NCBI GenBank assembly: GCA_028023455.1
Contig: JAQFVV010013064.1
Span: forward strand, 60,001 to 124,000
Source of the DNA: Epiperipatus broadwayi
Lineage: Eukaryota; Onychophora; Udeonychophora; Euonychophora; Peripatidae
Length of the DNA stretch: 64,000 bases
Reading direction: 5' to 3'
Positions 24,790-36,983 of the stretch are shown here, piece after piece. The notes under the pieces are model-generated. The model searched no databases. It saw only the letters and a list, made by a program, of their open reading frames with translations, and was not told where the DNA came from. How positions within the stretch are numbered: position 1 is the first letter of the stretch; each line of letters starts with the position of its first letter. Position numbers and translations under genes: made by a program.

Positions 24790-25960
24790 ATGAATTCTAT
24801 TATATATTATACATTGCATTGTAAAGTGTTCATTTAAAGTGTATATGGTATTTTATTTAGACAATATGATGGCAAGAAATAATTCAGAAATCTTTCTCTG
24901 AACTAAATGAAGCATTGAACATAAGGTTTTAAGAGGTGATTAAGAACCAATTACATAATGCATATGAAATTGAAAAGAGAAGGCAATTACTATTAAATTG
25001 ACTTTAAATTAAGAATTTGGATATTTTTTGATGGAAGTCTAGTATTTATAAATCAGAACAACAAAAGGAAAGTATTTGGAATTGTTCTGAGAATTTTATC
25101 TGCTTTTTATTTCAGTAATAATATAAATTTCAGATTAGTTTATAGTCAGTTATTTTAACAACTATTGATTCTTCTAATGTTAATTATTGAAATTTTTGGA
25201 CAAGTCATTACTGATTTTTTTTTTTCAGTTTTTTTGCCCAGTATTAATTTTTGCAGCAGTAAGAGAATTGCGTTTTTTTTTTCCCTACAGGTAATAGAAT
25301 CTAACTTTAATTCAAAGATCCAAGATTGTTATATGAGTGAGAATGTGCATTGAAGAATGTTTAGTTTCAATATTCAAGGGCACTTGTATTGGTAATATAG
25401 AACCCCTTGATATTAATTCTTATTCAATGAAGAAATTATGAGTTTGTCATGATTATATCTTTTAGTATTTAAAATTTTGATTGGTTCTCTGAAGCATATA
25501 GAATTTTAATAGTAATTTAATTTGACAATATATCTAGCTGATGAGAGATAATGATTGATTAAAACTTGTCAAATATTGGTAAAAGCTAGTTAGAAGTAAT
25601 AACAAAGTTAATATGTTCAAAATGACTTGTTCTGCAAAAGTGATAAATGTTACTGAATTCGCTACAATTAAGATGATTGCTTTGTTTACAATTGGACACT
25701 TGATGGTCATACACTTATCCATAAAAGGTATTTGTTTATGGATGAAGCAATAGAGGAATTATTGACAGAAGAAAGTTTTTAAATTTTAAGGCAGAGTCTA
25801 TGAAATTCATGAGTATAACAATGGATAAGTTGAAATTCATTATTTATATCTACTATCTCGCTAATATGATAGAATGCATTAATGTTAAAGTTAGATATAA
25901 TATGAATAATCCTGCCATGAACTCTTATTATTTCATTATTATCATTTTCAACAATTATTG
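24790..25960. other. AT-rich stretch, nothing recognised
   Basis: Short ORFs only, with no family resemblance. Confidence 0.45.
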
Positions 25961-25964
25961 ATTC

Positions 25965-27320
25965 ACTGCAGGATGAAAGTTTATCCAAGTTTAATTCAGT
26001 TTCTCCATTTCTTATTAGCCTTTCTTCTCTATAAGACCAACAAACTTTCTTACTTCATCCATCCATCACACGTGGTCTTTTTCTAATTTTTTTACAATCT
26101 CTTGGAATTCAATCTAATACTTTAATTCTCTATTTATTATTATTCTAGCAATATGTCCAATCCAGCTCTATTTCACTCTTAATTCTTTCAGTGATGTCGA
26201 TGATATCTGTTTGTTCTGTCATCCATATATTTTATTTTGTTATTTCTAAAATACATCTTACTATACTTTGTTAAATGTTTTAAAGTCTGCATTACTGTTA
26301 AGTGTTCAACTGTCAGATACATAAGTTAGAATTAGTAAAAACATTTATCAAAAACCCCTTTCAAACAAATAGGCATATCTTGATAATATTAAATTATTAC
26401 TACTAAAAGCATTATTTCATCTGATATGATTCTCTATATATTAACAGTAATCTTTATTTTCTTCTGCGAAAGTTCATTGAACATTATTCTTTTTAGCATT
26501 TATTATTCTCTTTTCTTGCTTTCATCTGATAATTCTTGCAACATTTTCTGAAAGTCAGAAGCACTATTTGCATAACAATCGTATTTCCACAAAATACTTT
26601 TATAAAATTGCAATAAAAAGTTTTGGAGATATATAATCACCCGGGCATTTATCATTCTCAATGTTAATTTTAATATCAACATGCAATCTAATCAATGCTA
26701 CATTTTGATTAATATTCTTCAGATTATGATAATATTTCTTTATTTATGTCTTGACAATTCAATGCTTCAATCACTACGGAAATGGTTATAGATTCAAATA
26801 TTTTTTAATAATCTACAAATTCAAAGCATAATGACAATTTATATTCATAGATTTTTCTATAACTTCTCTCTGCCATTTTTAAATCCAGCTAGTTTTTTTT
26901 TTTTTGGGGGGGGGGGGATAGAATCCAAAATTCATTGTAAATGAGTTGTGATTATCTTGATAAAGATTTTGTATAGAATTTATACAAGATTGAATGATCT
27001 ATGATTTCTAATACCTTTATCACCTTTTTAAAATACCAATATTACTATTGCATTCTTCCAATCATCTTTATCATTTAGATATTTGGTACATAACTGTGCC
27101 AACAATTTTTCTATTTCTTCATCAGCTTCTTTTAAGGTATAATATAATATTAAATCATCTGTGCTCTTTGTGACTGTTTCTTTTAAAATATCAATAATAA
27201 TTCCATGATTTTCTGCAGCACTTTTTTCGTAAATTTTTTGCATGTCTCACTTCTTCAGTTTAAAATTCTGGAGAGTTCAGAAGATATGATAATAATTGTA
27301 GGAGATACTTTGTTGTTTAT
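25965..27320 (-). mobile_element. RTE LINE fragment 2b (RT and 3' end)
   Basis: The 3' end at 25965 (CACTGCAGGATGAAAG) matches copy 1 at 8530. On the minus strand the RT N-terminal blocks are present: GIIIDILKE, LLAQLCTKYLNDKDDWKNAI, with a ~45-bp internal insertion that duplicates part of the ILKEA(D/G)EEIE region. A T13-G12 run (26893-26917) interrupts it. The 5' side stops just before the (ATT)n array. Confidence 0.8.
26893..26917. repeat. T13-G12 homopolymer junction
   Basis: A run of 13 T directly followed by 12 G in otherwise AT-rich DNA. Other G-runs of 11-13 lie at 34598, 35106 and 50947. Confidence 0.95.
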
Positions 27321-27390
27321 TATTTAATATTTATATACGAGTGGTAACATTTCAATGAAAATACACTATGAAGTAAAAATTATGCTTGTT

Positions 27391-28000
<610 letters not shown>

Positions 28001-28030
28001 AGCTAGTGTTTAGATGAAAATGTGTTTCTT

Positions 28031-28195
28031 TTAATAATAATATTTATGTAGTGTAATTTTCACTTTACCACTCTCACGCAACGTAGGAATAGAAATAATT
28101 TCCTAGCTTGCATGAGTGGTGTAGTGAAAATTACACTATATAATTATTATTCATTAAGTGGATAATCTCTAGTTTAATGAATGAATAATAAAATT
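28031..28195. repeat. Family B short foldback copy (B1)
   Basis: GTAGTGTAATTTTCAC near 28048 pairs with GTGAAAATTACACTA near 28124, forming an inverted repeat around a short centre (CCTAG..CTAGG-like). The right arm continues with ATAATCTCTAGTTTAATGAA, the same terminal sequence as copies at 46.1 and 53.9 kb. Confidence 0.75.
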
Positions 28196-28486
28196 TATTG
28201 AAAATGTGTTCCTATTTATTAAGATTATATCCTGTGTGGTTTAGTGCAATCATAGATTGTCACATTCTGAAAAATAAGATCTTTGTTTCAAACATTTTGG
28301 CATTTCCGAAACTCTGACTTCTTATGAATTCCCGAACAATAAAGCCAATTGACTTTTTTATTTATTTAATTAAGATTATAGTATATACATACTATAATTG
28401 TTAATTAAATATTATTTTTAAAAACTGTAGTATCCATAGTTTGATTCACTTTTTTTCAAAATCTGAAGTAAAAATTTTTGATGGAT

Positions 28487-29126
28487 GGAATATCTGATTA
28501 GATTTTAGCACGCTAGTATGTCTGTTATATTAGCAATTGATCTCTTATTGCGAGGGAGTGTGCTGAATTACTCAAAAATTAGAACATTAGAGAGCACAGT
28601 GAAAAGTCTATAATTTGCATATCTATAAAAGTAAGAGTTTAGTGAAGACGTAACAGTAGAGAAAGTAGAAGTCTTCCAATGAAGCTGTAGTCGTAGCAGT
28701 CAACAAATAATGGAAAAGGAAACAATTATTTCTTAAATTGTGTAAAATTAAGAGCATGCTAATAGCTCTAAACAAGCTTTTTTTTTTATTTATGATAAAT
28801 GCTACTACAAGAGAAGACATTCAAATCATTTTTATCTTGGATTGTCCCCATCCCCAGACCGGTTTGCTAACCACAACAAGGCATAAATGTGTTAGTATTG
28901 CCTTATTATTTTAGAAAGAAAGATGCATGGTCTGTCAAAGTAATGTGTGTATTCAGCAAGTTGTTCTTTACATTACTGTTATTCAGATTAAGAACTAATT
29001 AATATTTTAATATATATATATATTCATTATTATTACCTTGTTAATAAACAAACATTAGTAACTAACACAGTTGTACTTGTGTTAATTTTATTTGCAGTCT
29101 GACTGGTTATATATATATATAACTCA
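28487..29126 (+). repeat. 5' LTR of the gypsy element
   Basis: Shares with 32511-32981 the blocks CTGATTAGATTTTAGCACGC, GAAGCTGTAGTC, TATTCAGCRAGTTGTTCTT, TACTGTTATTCAGA and CTGACTGGTTATATATA. It is longer because of the 125-bp family E repeat at 28741-28865. Confidence 0.88.
28741..28865 (-). mobile_element. Family E repeat copy E2, 5'-truncated in the ribozyme
   Basis: Matches 10004-10128 (minus strand) with few changes. Read on the minus strand it begins AAACCGGTC, inside the hammerhead, keeping the cleavage site and stem I 3' strand but not the CUGANGA core or stem II. Absent from the 3' LTR, so it inserted after the retrotransposon. The sequence TTTGCTAA after it resembles the TTTCTTAA before it, a possible target duplication. 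Confidence 0.8.
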
Positions 29127-29159
29127 GATACAACAGAGTGATGCAATTGACAAGTTTGG

Positions 29160-30250
29160 ATATGGTGGAAATAGGAAAATTTTAAAATGGTGTGGCAAAT
29201 ACTTTAATTCGAGAGTTCGACATGAATAATGCAGATTCAAGGAAAAGCTATGTGTCACATGCTGAGTATTATATGTTGATTAACACGATAAAGAAAGATC
29301 ATCTTTCTTTATTTTGCAGGACAGGAAGTAACACAGTTGGCAAAGGCATTCTATATGGAGAACTTATACAAATTCTAAGAGCTTATTTTGTTCTGAAACT
29401 TTCAAAATGGATAATGTGGCTTAAACTTTGAAGTAGAAAACAGTTGCCATAGAGAAATATGTTGATTATGATTTAGCTTTATGTAGACTAGCCAGAGATT
29501 GCATTTTTGGCCCAGAGATAAATGATTTCCTGCTGTAACATAATTTCAGAATAATGCTACTAAGTGATTGGATTTAACTTATAAAGTGGCCATAGAGAGG
29601 AACGTGGCTCAGGAGACTGTGTTGAATAATGATTCAAATTTACACTGTTTCAGCCTTTGGAAAGGATTTTGTTTACCAAAGAAAAATCTAAATGAGATAT
29701 TTGGGTTTTCGATATGCATAAAAAATAAAAATGTGTTATTGTTATGGGAAAACTGGATATTTAAAAATGAACTATAAGCATAAAGAAAAAATATACAGAA
29801 TTTGTGACATAGAGGTCTCATAGTTATATCATTTTAAAGATCAAAAATCACTTAAGAAAAAAAAACATTACACATTTGGGAAAGAAGTGGAGCATAAGAA
29901 ATTAGTAATAAAGAATGTAAATAGTAAAACATTGAATCATATACTTCTAGAGATATAAGTTTGTGATAAGTGGGTAACAATGAAAGTTGATAGAGCAGGG
30001 TTGTCCTTAATATGACAAGATGATTGGATTCAGATTAATGAAAGCTATAAAAAGAAATTTGTATTTAAAAAAAAAAGTGATTGTAACAGATCTAAATGGA
30101 AATAAAGTTGATATTCATGGAAAAGTAATAGTTTTACTAAAGTTGAACTTTAGGTGAAGGTCTTTGGGTATAAGAGTGAATATATTATAGGCATGGAAAC
30201 CCTTATGAAAAGAATAGTCAGAACTGTTCAAACATGGATTAGCAGAATTA
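29160..30250 (+). pseudogene. Gag / protease region of the gypsy element, decayed
   Basis: Between the 5' LTR and RT. A short open run (29192-29431) begins MANTLIREFDMNNADSRKSY and may be gag, but no capsid or zinc-knuckle motif was firmly recognised and no protease D[ST]G was found. Assigned by position. Confidence 0.45.
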
Positions 30251-30259
30251 AGACTGAGA

Positions 30260-31120
30260 CCAATGAATGTGGAAATAATAAGTAATGCACAACCAATTAT
30301 CTACAAGCCTCATAAGTTGCCATTCTCTTTAAGAGAGGAGGTGGAAGAAACTTTAAATGAGCTGGTTGCCAAAGATATCTTAATGCTGATGAAGATTCAC
30401 TATGGGCTACACTGATAGTTGCACTAATTACACCAGATGGAACTCTGCACATATGTGGTGATTATAGGATTATCATCAATAAATATATAAAGATATGGTT
30501 ATATGTGGTACTTAATGACGAAATACTGGCATTGTTACAGAAGGTTAATTATTTTGCAAAGATAAATCTGAAAACAGCTTTTCACTAGATATCTGTAATT
30601 GAAAGTACAATGGAGTTGTTGACATTGCCTACACATTAAGGGATTATTTAAATATAATAAATTGCCTTATGGTTCATGGTTGGTGTAATTTCTTATCTGG
30701 ATGACATTTTGATTATGGGCGCAACAGAATCTGAATTGCTATTCAAAATTAGCAAAATCAAAAGTAAAAATAAATGTTAGCAAATATATTTGGATTACAA
30801 AAAAGATGTTAACTTTTAGAAAGTTTATTGGTCCATTTTATGATTATAATGACCGATGCATTAGAATACAGTGTAGAAGCTGTTGTCTCATCTGTGCTTT
30901 GAAGGTGAAAGTCTGATCGTGTATGCCTTGAGTCCTTACATTGGCTGAAAAGAATTTTAGCCAAATCGACAAGGAGGTGCTAGCTGTCATAATTGCAATC
31001 AAAAAGTTTTACCAATATATTTATGGGCGGAAGTTTAAGTTTTGTGCTGACCATCATCCTCTAGCGGGAATTTTCAATTCCGAGAAAAAATTCCCTATCA
31101 AGTAAGCCAACAAATGTTAT
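30260..31120 (+). pseudogene. Gypsy RT and RNase H, decayed
   Basis: Plus-strand fragments: YKPHKLPFSLREEVEETLNE with LVAKDIL; ALITPDGTLHICGDYRIIIN; LQKVNYFAKINLKTAFH; then the catalytic box YLDDIL (intact) near 30700; then RNase H SQIDKEVLAVIIAIKKFYQY, GRKFKFCADHHPLAG. The order and motifs are those of Ty3/gypsy pol. Several frameshifts and stops, and a shortened palm between 30600 and 30690. Confidence 0.85.
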
Positions 31121-31429
31121 GTTAGATAAATATATTGTTTCCAGGAAGTGAAATTGGACATTCAGACACTTTATTGTGATTATCTGATTGTAAAGAAAAA
31201 GTATATGTGATTAAAGAAATAAATTATTTAGTTTCAATGAAATCACAGATAATAAATTGTGCTGTAATAGTAGAATGGATTAGACGAGGTAAGATTATGA
31301 GCAGGTAGTAAAATAGATTAAAAGTGGTTGGCCGAATACCTTCCCCTCTCCCAAATTAGATAAAATAAATTGGATAAATAGAGATAGACTATCATTTTGT
31401 TGTAAATGTGCTGGAAGAATTCAAGTATT

Positions 31430-32060
31430 AAAATTTGTTACATAAAGGTCACCCAGGAGTTGTCAGAATGAAAGCTCTCGCTCACTCATATCTGGTGGCC
31501 TGATATAATTGGAGATATTGAAAGTTTAGTAAAAAAATATTCAAATTGTCAACAGACTGCTAAGCTACCACCCAGGCGATTAGAAACATGAATAAGGCAT
31601 ATGACTCTATGGATTTGTGTTCATTTGGATTATACTAGTCCATTGAACGGTTACCTAATACTTACATTGGTTGATGCCTACTCTAGATGGTCGAAATATA
31701 AGTTGGTTAAGAATAGAAGTACTGAATGTTGTATAATTGCATTAAATGAAATTTTTACACTTATAGTTTCTCAGAGCTAATTGTGACTGATAATGGTACA
31801 GGCATGTCTCAGAGATTATGGATTTCCTGCACGATAGAGGGTTCAAGTATATTCCTTAACTTCTCCTTATCCTGAGAGTAATGGAATTGCAGAAAAAGCT
31901 GTATAAAGTTTAAAATATATATTGAATAAAATAAAATTTAAAAACATGCCTGAAGCTTTGGTAAGTGTGATGTACAGCCAATATTTCATACTGAATACAG
32001 CAACGGGAAAAACCGAATTACTGGTGTGTCATTCTTTTCATACTCACTTAACTCAGTTGT
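31430..32060 (+). pseudogene. Gypsy integrase, decayed
   Basis: GHPGVVRMKALAHSY and YSNCQQTAK (HHCC zinc-binding part) are followed by WICVHLDYTSPLNGYLILTL, VDAYSRWSKYKLVKN, ELIVTDNGT and SPYPESNGIAEKAV. The last three carry the catalytic D, D and E neighbourhoods. Frameshifts separate the pieces. Confidence 0.85.
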
Positions 32061-32497
32061 TACCTATGGTTTATTAAGATAAATAAAAATCAAAATTTCA
32101 TAAATTTCTTAACAAGTAATCAAATATAGATTTGAGATTTGCTTAAACATTAGTGGATACTAGGAATAATTGTAAAGGTGCTATCAAAACAAGTAAGACT
32201 TGTAAAATTGCCAAATGGTAAAGTGTTTAGAAACATAAATCACCTGTCGCAGCTACGAGGATCCTATACCCAGTATTAGTCAAAAGGAATGGTTTGATAA
32301 TATGATGCTAAAAAAGATGTAATAATAACTGATTCAGACTAGTTTAGATTTAAAAATAAATGAAGCTACATTTGATCCACAACAAGAGTTCATTACTGCA
32401 GTAATTGAAACTCCGATGATAGTTCCTAGAGCTCCCAAGAATAAACTGATCACCGGCTATGTTCAAATATTTTGTCATTAAACCTACTAATTTTCCA

Positions 32498-32510
32498 TTG
32501 GGGGAAGGAC
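32498..32510 (+). other. Polypurine tract of the gypsy element
   Basis: TTGGGGGAAGGAC directly precedes the 3' LTR, the expected primer site for plus-strand cDNA. Confidence 0.75.
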
Positions 32511-32981
32511 TGGAATGTCTGATTAGATTTTAGCACGCTAGTATGTCTATGCTGTATTATTGCTTGATCTTCTTCTTTAGAAAGTGCTGCAAATAGACTC
32601 ATTTTCATATATATAGAAGTAAGAAAGCTTAGTTAAGATGTAGCAGTAGAGAGAGAAAATAGAAATCTTCAGGGAAGCTGTAGTCATAGCAGTCAATGAA
32701 TAATGGATAAACAGTTATTTGCTAAATTAAGCTGCCCACAGCAATGCATAAATGTTAGTATTGCCATATTTCCGTAGAAAGAGATACACACTGTGCCAAG
32801 TAATGTATGTATTCAGCGAGTTGTTCTTCATGTTACTGTTATTCAGACTAAGAACTAATTTTTTAATATATATATATTCTTCGATATTGTTATTATATTG
32901 TTAATAAATAAATATAAGTAATTAACAAAATTGTATTTATGCTAATTTTATTCGCAATCTGACTGGTTATATATATAACCA
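32511..32981 (+). repeat. 3' LTR of the gypsy element
   Basis: Partner of 28487-29126, lacking the family E insertion. Confidence 0.88.
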
Positions 32982-33046
32982 GGGTCACCGCATGCAGGTT
33001 GTGTGGGGCACAAAGATGCTTCATCATGGTGATGTCAAGATACTAA

Positions 33047-33470
33047 GATAATTAATAAAATTTATATGTAATTGAAAGTGTTTGCATTTTCGAATCACTT
33101 CATTATTAGAAGTATATCCTGAATGTAAATATTTTTTATTTAAATATGAGAGGAATACCTTTTACTTGTGACAGTTATCGGAGCCTCAAATTTTGAGACT
33201 ACACGCTAAACCAAATATGCTGACACAAATTTATTATAATCATTAATAAAACTTATACCTAAATGCTTAAAATTCTGAATCACTTTTTTGTTAGAAACAT
33301 ATTCAGATTATAAATATTTTTTATTTAAATATAGGAGGGAATACTTTTTTACTTGGATCTTACTGTGACAATTGTCTGAGTCTTGAAATTTATGTCATAT
33401 ATACTCCACCTCACTATAATTAATAAAATTTATAAGTAAATGAAAATGTTGAGATTTTCCAAACAATAAA
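33047..33470. repeat. Degenerate ~185-bp tandem repeat
   Basis: The block TTAATAAAATTTATA recurs near 33053, 33243 and 33421, each followed by a GAATCACTT-like and TAAATATTTTTTATTTAAATA block in the first two units. Adjacent to the 3' LTR. Confidence 0.7.
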
Positions 33471-33479
33471 AAGTAACAC

Positions 33480-34160
33480 ATTACTATTAATAATTTATTG
33501 AAAAATAACATTTAAAAAAAAAGTATTACCTGATAATTACAGTAATTTTGCATGTGAGAAAATTAAGTTTATCAATAATATTTTGCAGAACTTATATATA
33601 TCAGACAGTTGAGCCTAATTGTAGGGAATCCATTTCTTGAATGTGAAGTCTTTGGATTGATTCTGCTAAGTAGTTTGTGGAAAGATAATTTTTTTTTATG
33701 CCAAAATATTTAATTCTTAACAAATTTCTTGATAACGATATTATTTAATGGATTCTCTTATTACAATAAAACCCTTACATGATTGTACTTTTAACATAGT
33801 CTAAAAAATTATCTAGTGGAACAAACTGAGTGTTTGATTTTTTTAAAATAGTTGTCTACATAACCTATGAATAAACAAAATAAAGTGCAAGGTGTTTTAA
33901 TGGCTTCTAAAAATGTATTGAATGAACAATGGAAGTAAGAAAATTTATTTTTTTTCCCTGGCTAAATCCTTAATTGTCAAACTACATAATATATATAATA
34001 TGACTTAGTTATTAATAAGTGTTAAGAAATGAAGAGTTTTATCAGTCATATTATTTAAAATTGATCTAGCTTGGTAGTCCTAATAAAATATTAGTTATTT
34101 GATCAATAAGCATGAAATTTCAGATTATATGTATAATAAATTATAGTTATTAATATTTGA
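33480..34160. other. AT-rich stretch, nothing recognised
   Basis: No ORF or repeat of note. Confidence 0.45.
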
Positions 34161-34165
34161 ATACA

Positions 34166-34306
34166 AGCATAGAGAATTTGAACACAGACTTTCAAGTTTC
34201 CTTTAGTTCTTCACTCTATCTCATACAATTGATACACATGACCATTGGATAAAGTGGAGAGCTGAAAAAAGCTTGAAAGTCTGTGTTTAAACCCCCTATA
34301 GTTATT
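34166..34306. repeat. Foldback of two head-to-head tRNA-like units (F1)
   Basis: On the minus strand the unit reads TGAGATAGAGTGAAGAAC ... AACTTGAAAGTC ... GTTCAAATTC, resembling a tRNA-Phe body (A box, CTTGAAA anticodon loop, B box). On the plus strand a second unit reads TAAAGTGGAGAGCTGAA ... GCTTGAAAGTC ... GTTTAAACCCC. The two pair as a hairpin with arms of about 50 bp. Confidence 0.6.
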
Positions 34307-34769
34307 AATATTGTACAACACCACATAAAAAATTAAATAATAGTGTAAATATTTTATCATTGAAGCAATATAATTTTGATAATAGAAGACGTGAATAAGT
34401 TTATGCATAAGAGATTTTCAAAGGGTTTTCAAACAAAGATTAAGTTTTAATCAATTACTGATCAATAAGCAGGCAGGATAGAGTCCAGAAGTAAAGTATT
34501 CCAAAGAATTATATTCTGGATGTACATAACATTTATTTAATTACTTATATAATATCAGAGCTGGCCTGAGAGGGGGAGGGGAGTAGTGCAATGGTTTGGG
34601 GGGGGGGGTTGTTGGTGATTCTTTTAAATATAATAAAAACACATGTATATTAAAAAAATTGTATTATTTGCAAATATTTCCTACCTGTGCTAACATTCCC
34701 AAGATTGTCCAAAAAATAATATGAATACTTTTGGTGGGAAAAAACAATTAAAAATTTACTAAATAAGTA

Positions 34770-34922
34770 ACTAGAGGGATTTGAACTTAGGATTTTTCAG
34801 TCTATATTCGTCCTCTACTATATCTCAAACAAACAACACATATAACCACATACGTCATGTGTGTGGGTTGTTTGAGATGGAATAGAGGACGAATATAGAT
34901 TGAAAAGTCCTGAGAAAACATT
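34770..34922. repeat. Foldback of two head-to-head tRNA-Phe-like units (F2)
   Basis: Minus strand: GAGATATAGTAGAGGACG, TAGACTGAAAAATCC and GTTCAAATCCC (B box), strongly tRNA-Phe(GAA)-like. The plus strand carries an inverted copy (34866-34913). Stem arms of ~48 bp with few mismatches; the centre also pairs (ACACAT / ATGTGT). A SINE head duplicated as a palindrome is the simplest reading. Confidence 0.65.
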
Positions 34923-34929
34923 CAGTATA

Positions 34930-35990
34930 CTGAACTGAATGAATAGGATAATTAAATCAATACTTTTGTTTTAAGGTATTATTTAATTATTATTTCAAAA
35001 ATTGTTTTATTCTTCGTGTTTATTTTATAGAAAAAAATAAAACACGTAACGGAATAGCGAACATGTTGAATGATTAAAGCCAGGAAAAAATGTCATTTAT
35101 AAATTGGGGGGGGGGGGGAATACACTTTACCCCGCACAAAGGTACTTCTTAGCCACGCGGGGGCCTGTACATGACTCTCAGACACAGCAATAGATCAAAC
35201 TAAGAATTAGTAATATGTACTGTCGTATTATACTTTAAATTTATAACTTACCTAATTTTCACTTATTCTCCGCAAATAATGGGTTTGTTTTTAGATTAAC
35301 ATCTAATTGATTAGATTATTGATCCTGATAAAAATGTGATTAGAAATTGTTTTTCTCCAACATGTTATAATTATTGACTAAAATGAGCCAACCTAAAATA
35401 GTCTCCGAGTGAGTAATTTTTGAATTATAATTTATTTTATTAGTAAAATAAAATAATCCAAATATTTTTATAATCTTTACATTTATTCTTTCGTTTAATA
35501 CGTGAAGTTGTTGTTTGTATTCTTTAAAATAACTTCCCTCTTTAAAGAATGAGCAGCTCCATTTATTTTTGTAGTGTTGTATACAAATACGTTTATAAAA
35601 TCGGGTGGACAAATTCTGCTGTAATGAACGTCAAATGTTTGCGAGTTGTACTACAAAAATAAGTACTTGTATATTTATTTATATTGTTAAATTTGATATT
35701 TTGTTATTTTAAAAAAAAAGTACAAATATTGCGAAATACTTAGACACTATGCTGTTACTTGTATTAGTTTCAATAATTGCAAAATAGTCATATATATATG
35801 CAAAATGTTATCAAAATATTGATGATATAGCAGCCACTCCTAAATTAATATAGCCTTCAAGGAAAGAATAAAAAGCTGCTCTAGAAATGAGTTTTGCAAT
35901 GACTATGTAAACCAATCTGTGAACCAGAAATACGTTCACAATATATATGCTGACCTATTTTTCTGTTTATTTAATATTTTATGATGCTGT
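34930..35990. other. AT-rich stretch, nothing firmly recognised
   Basis: Holds a G13 run (35106-35118) beside a small GC-rich patch (35130-35180) and short ORFs without resemblance to known families. Confidence 0.4.
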
Positions 35991-36254
35991 CATTTAATTT
36001 AGCAGCAGAAAACTTTGCTTTCTAAAATACTTAAACAATTTCTAATTACAATTCTCTAATGACCAATTCACTATAAAACATTTTTTTAAGGAAGTCTTGC
36101 ATTGTTTATTCATTTTACTTGTCCAATTCAGTGAAGATATAATTTTATCATAGGGGACTCTATAGTTATTACATCCAGAAGTTGAAAAACATTGATTGGT
36201 TTTTGATCTTGCTATTGTATTTATTATGTCCTTGCACCCAGGGTTTGAATACGA

Positions 36255-36640
36255 TTGTGACTGTGCCAACTTGTTGTGTATTCGAAACGGAATACCAACA
36301 ATTAAAACAATAAATAATAACCACAAATAAATGATGAAAAGTAATTGATAGCGAAGTTATCACTACACACAAACACTATATATAGTTCACTTTTGATTCC
36401 ATTCCCACAACACATTTCACAACTGTCTGCTTTCTGCATGGCTTCCCAAACTTATTGACCCGTTTCTGCTGCTGCTCACAAACACGTTGGCTTCACACTA
36501 GAGCGCTGCACCGTCACTTAAGCTTCTTTCAGCTATTGTCACTTAAAATCTCTCGGCACCGTTCACTTGGTAAATTCATTGGAAAATCAGAATCCCACAT
36601 TTTGCTGCTCAAAACTATTTATACACGTAGGTTTGTCTCT
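36255..36640 (-). promoter_or_regulatory. Possible core promoter and leader, minus strand
   Basis: GTATAAATAG (minus strand, 36615-36624) is a good TATA box, followed by a locally GC-rich, CAG/GTG-rich leader of about 200 bp and a small ATG frame. On the same strand 36927 begins TGTCATG after GGAGGTGGGAGAAAG, so this could instead be an LTR (U3-TATA-R-U5) that ends near a primer-site-like TTGGCACAGTC at 36268. No second LTR was found. Confidence 0.35.
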
Positions 36641-36983
36641 TGACCGTTATCTGTCTTGTATTTCCTATTAGTATTTTTAATTAGTATTTTCGATTTCCAT
36701 TGTATCAAGAAATATTTATAATTAACAAATATTTCTTGTTAATTATCAAAAACACAATTTTGTTATTGCAAATATGTAAATATTTTCCACTGTTACATTC
36801 TACGCAAATTTAATCATTAATTAAATCCTTATCAGTTGGCGATCTAAAATATATTTTCTTTTTCTGCAGTACAAAACTTACATTTGCATTTCAATGTACA
36901 TATTTATAAAAAAAACATGACACTTTCTCCCACCTCCAGAAAAAAAAAACCCTTGTTCTGGTTAATCAGTGTTACCTTGAAAA

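Larger units (their letters stand above)
28487..32981 (+). mobile_element. Ty3/gypsy LTR retrotransposon, complete but decayed
   Basis: A ~4.5-kb element with 5' LTR (28487-29126), a gag-like region, pol (RT, RNase H, integrase) and 3' LTR (32511-32981). A purine tract GGGGGAAGGAC sits immediately before the 3' LTR. LTRs start TGGAAT and both end around GGTTATATATA. They differ at many sites and by a family E insertion in the 5' LTR, so the insertion is not recent. No clear target duplication was seen. It is a different lineage from the element at 1090-8340. Confidence 0.88.

Noticed and set aside
23740-27320. A single RTE copy split by an insertion
   Set aside because: The order of parts is wrong: on the minus strand the 3' half would come before the endonuclease half.
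33000-33470. CRISPR-like or satellite array
   Set aside because: Only two to three diverged units without constant repeats and variable spacers, and the genome is eukaryotic.
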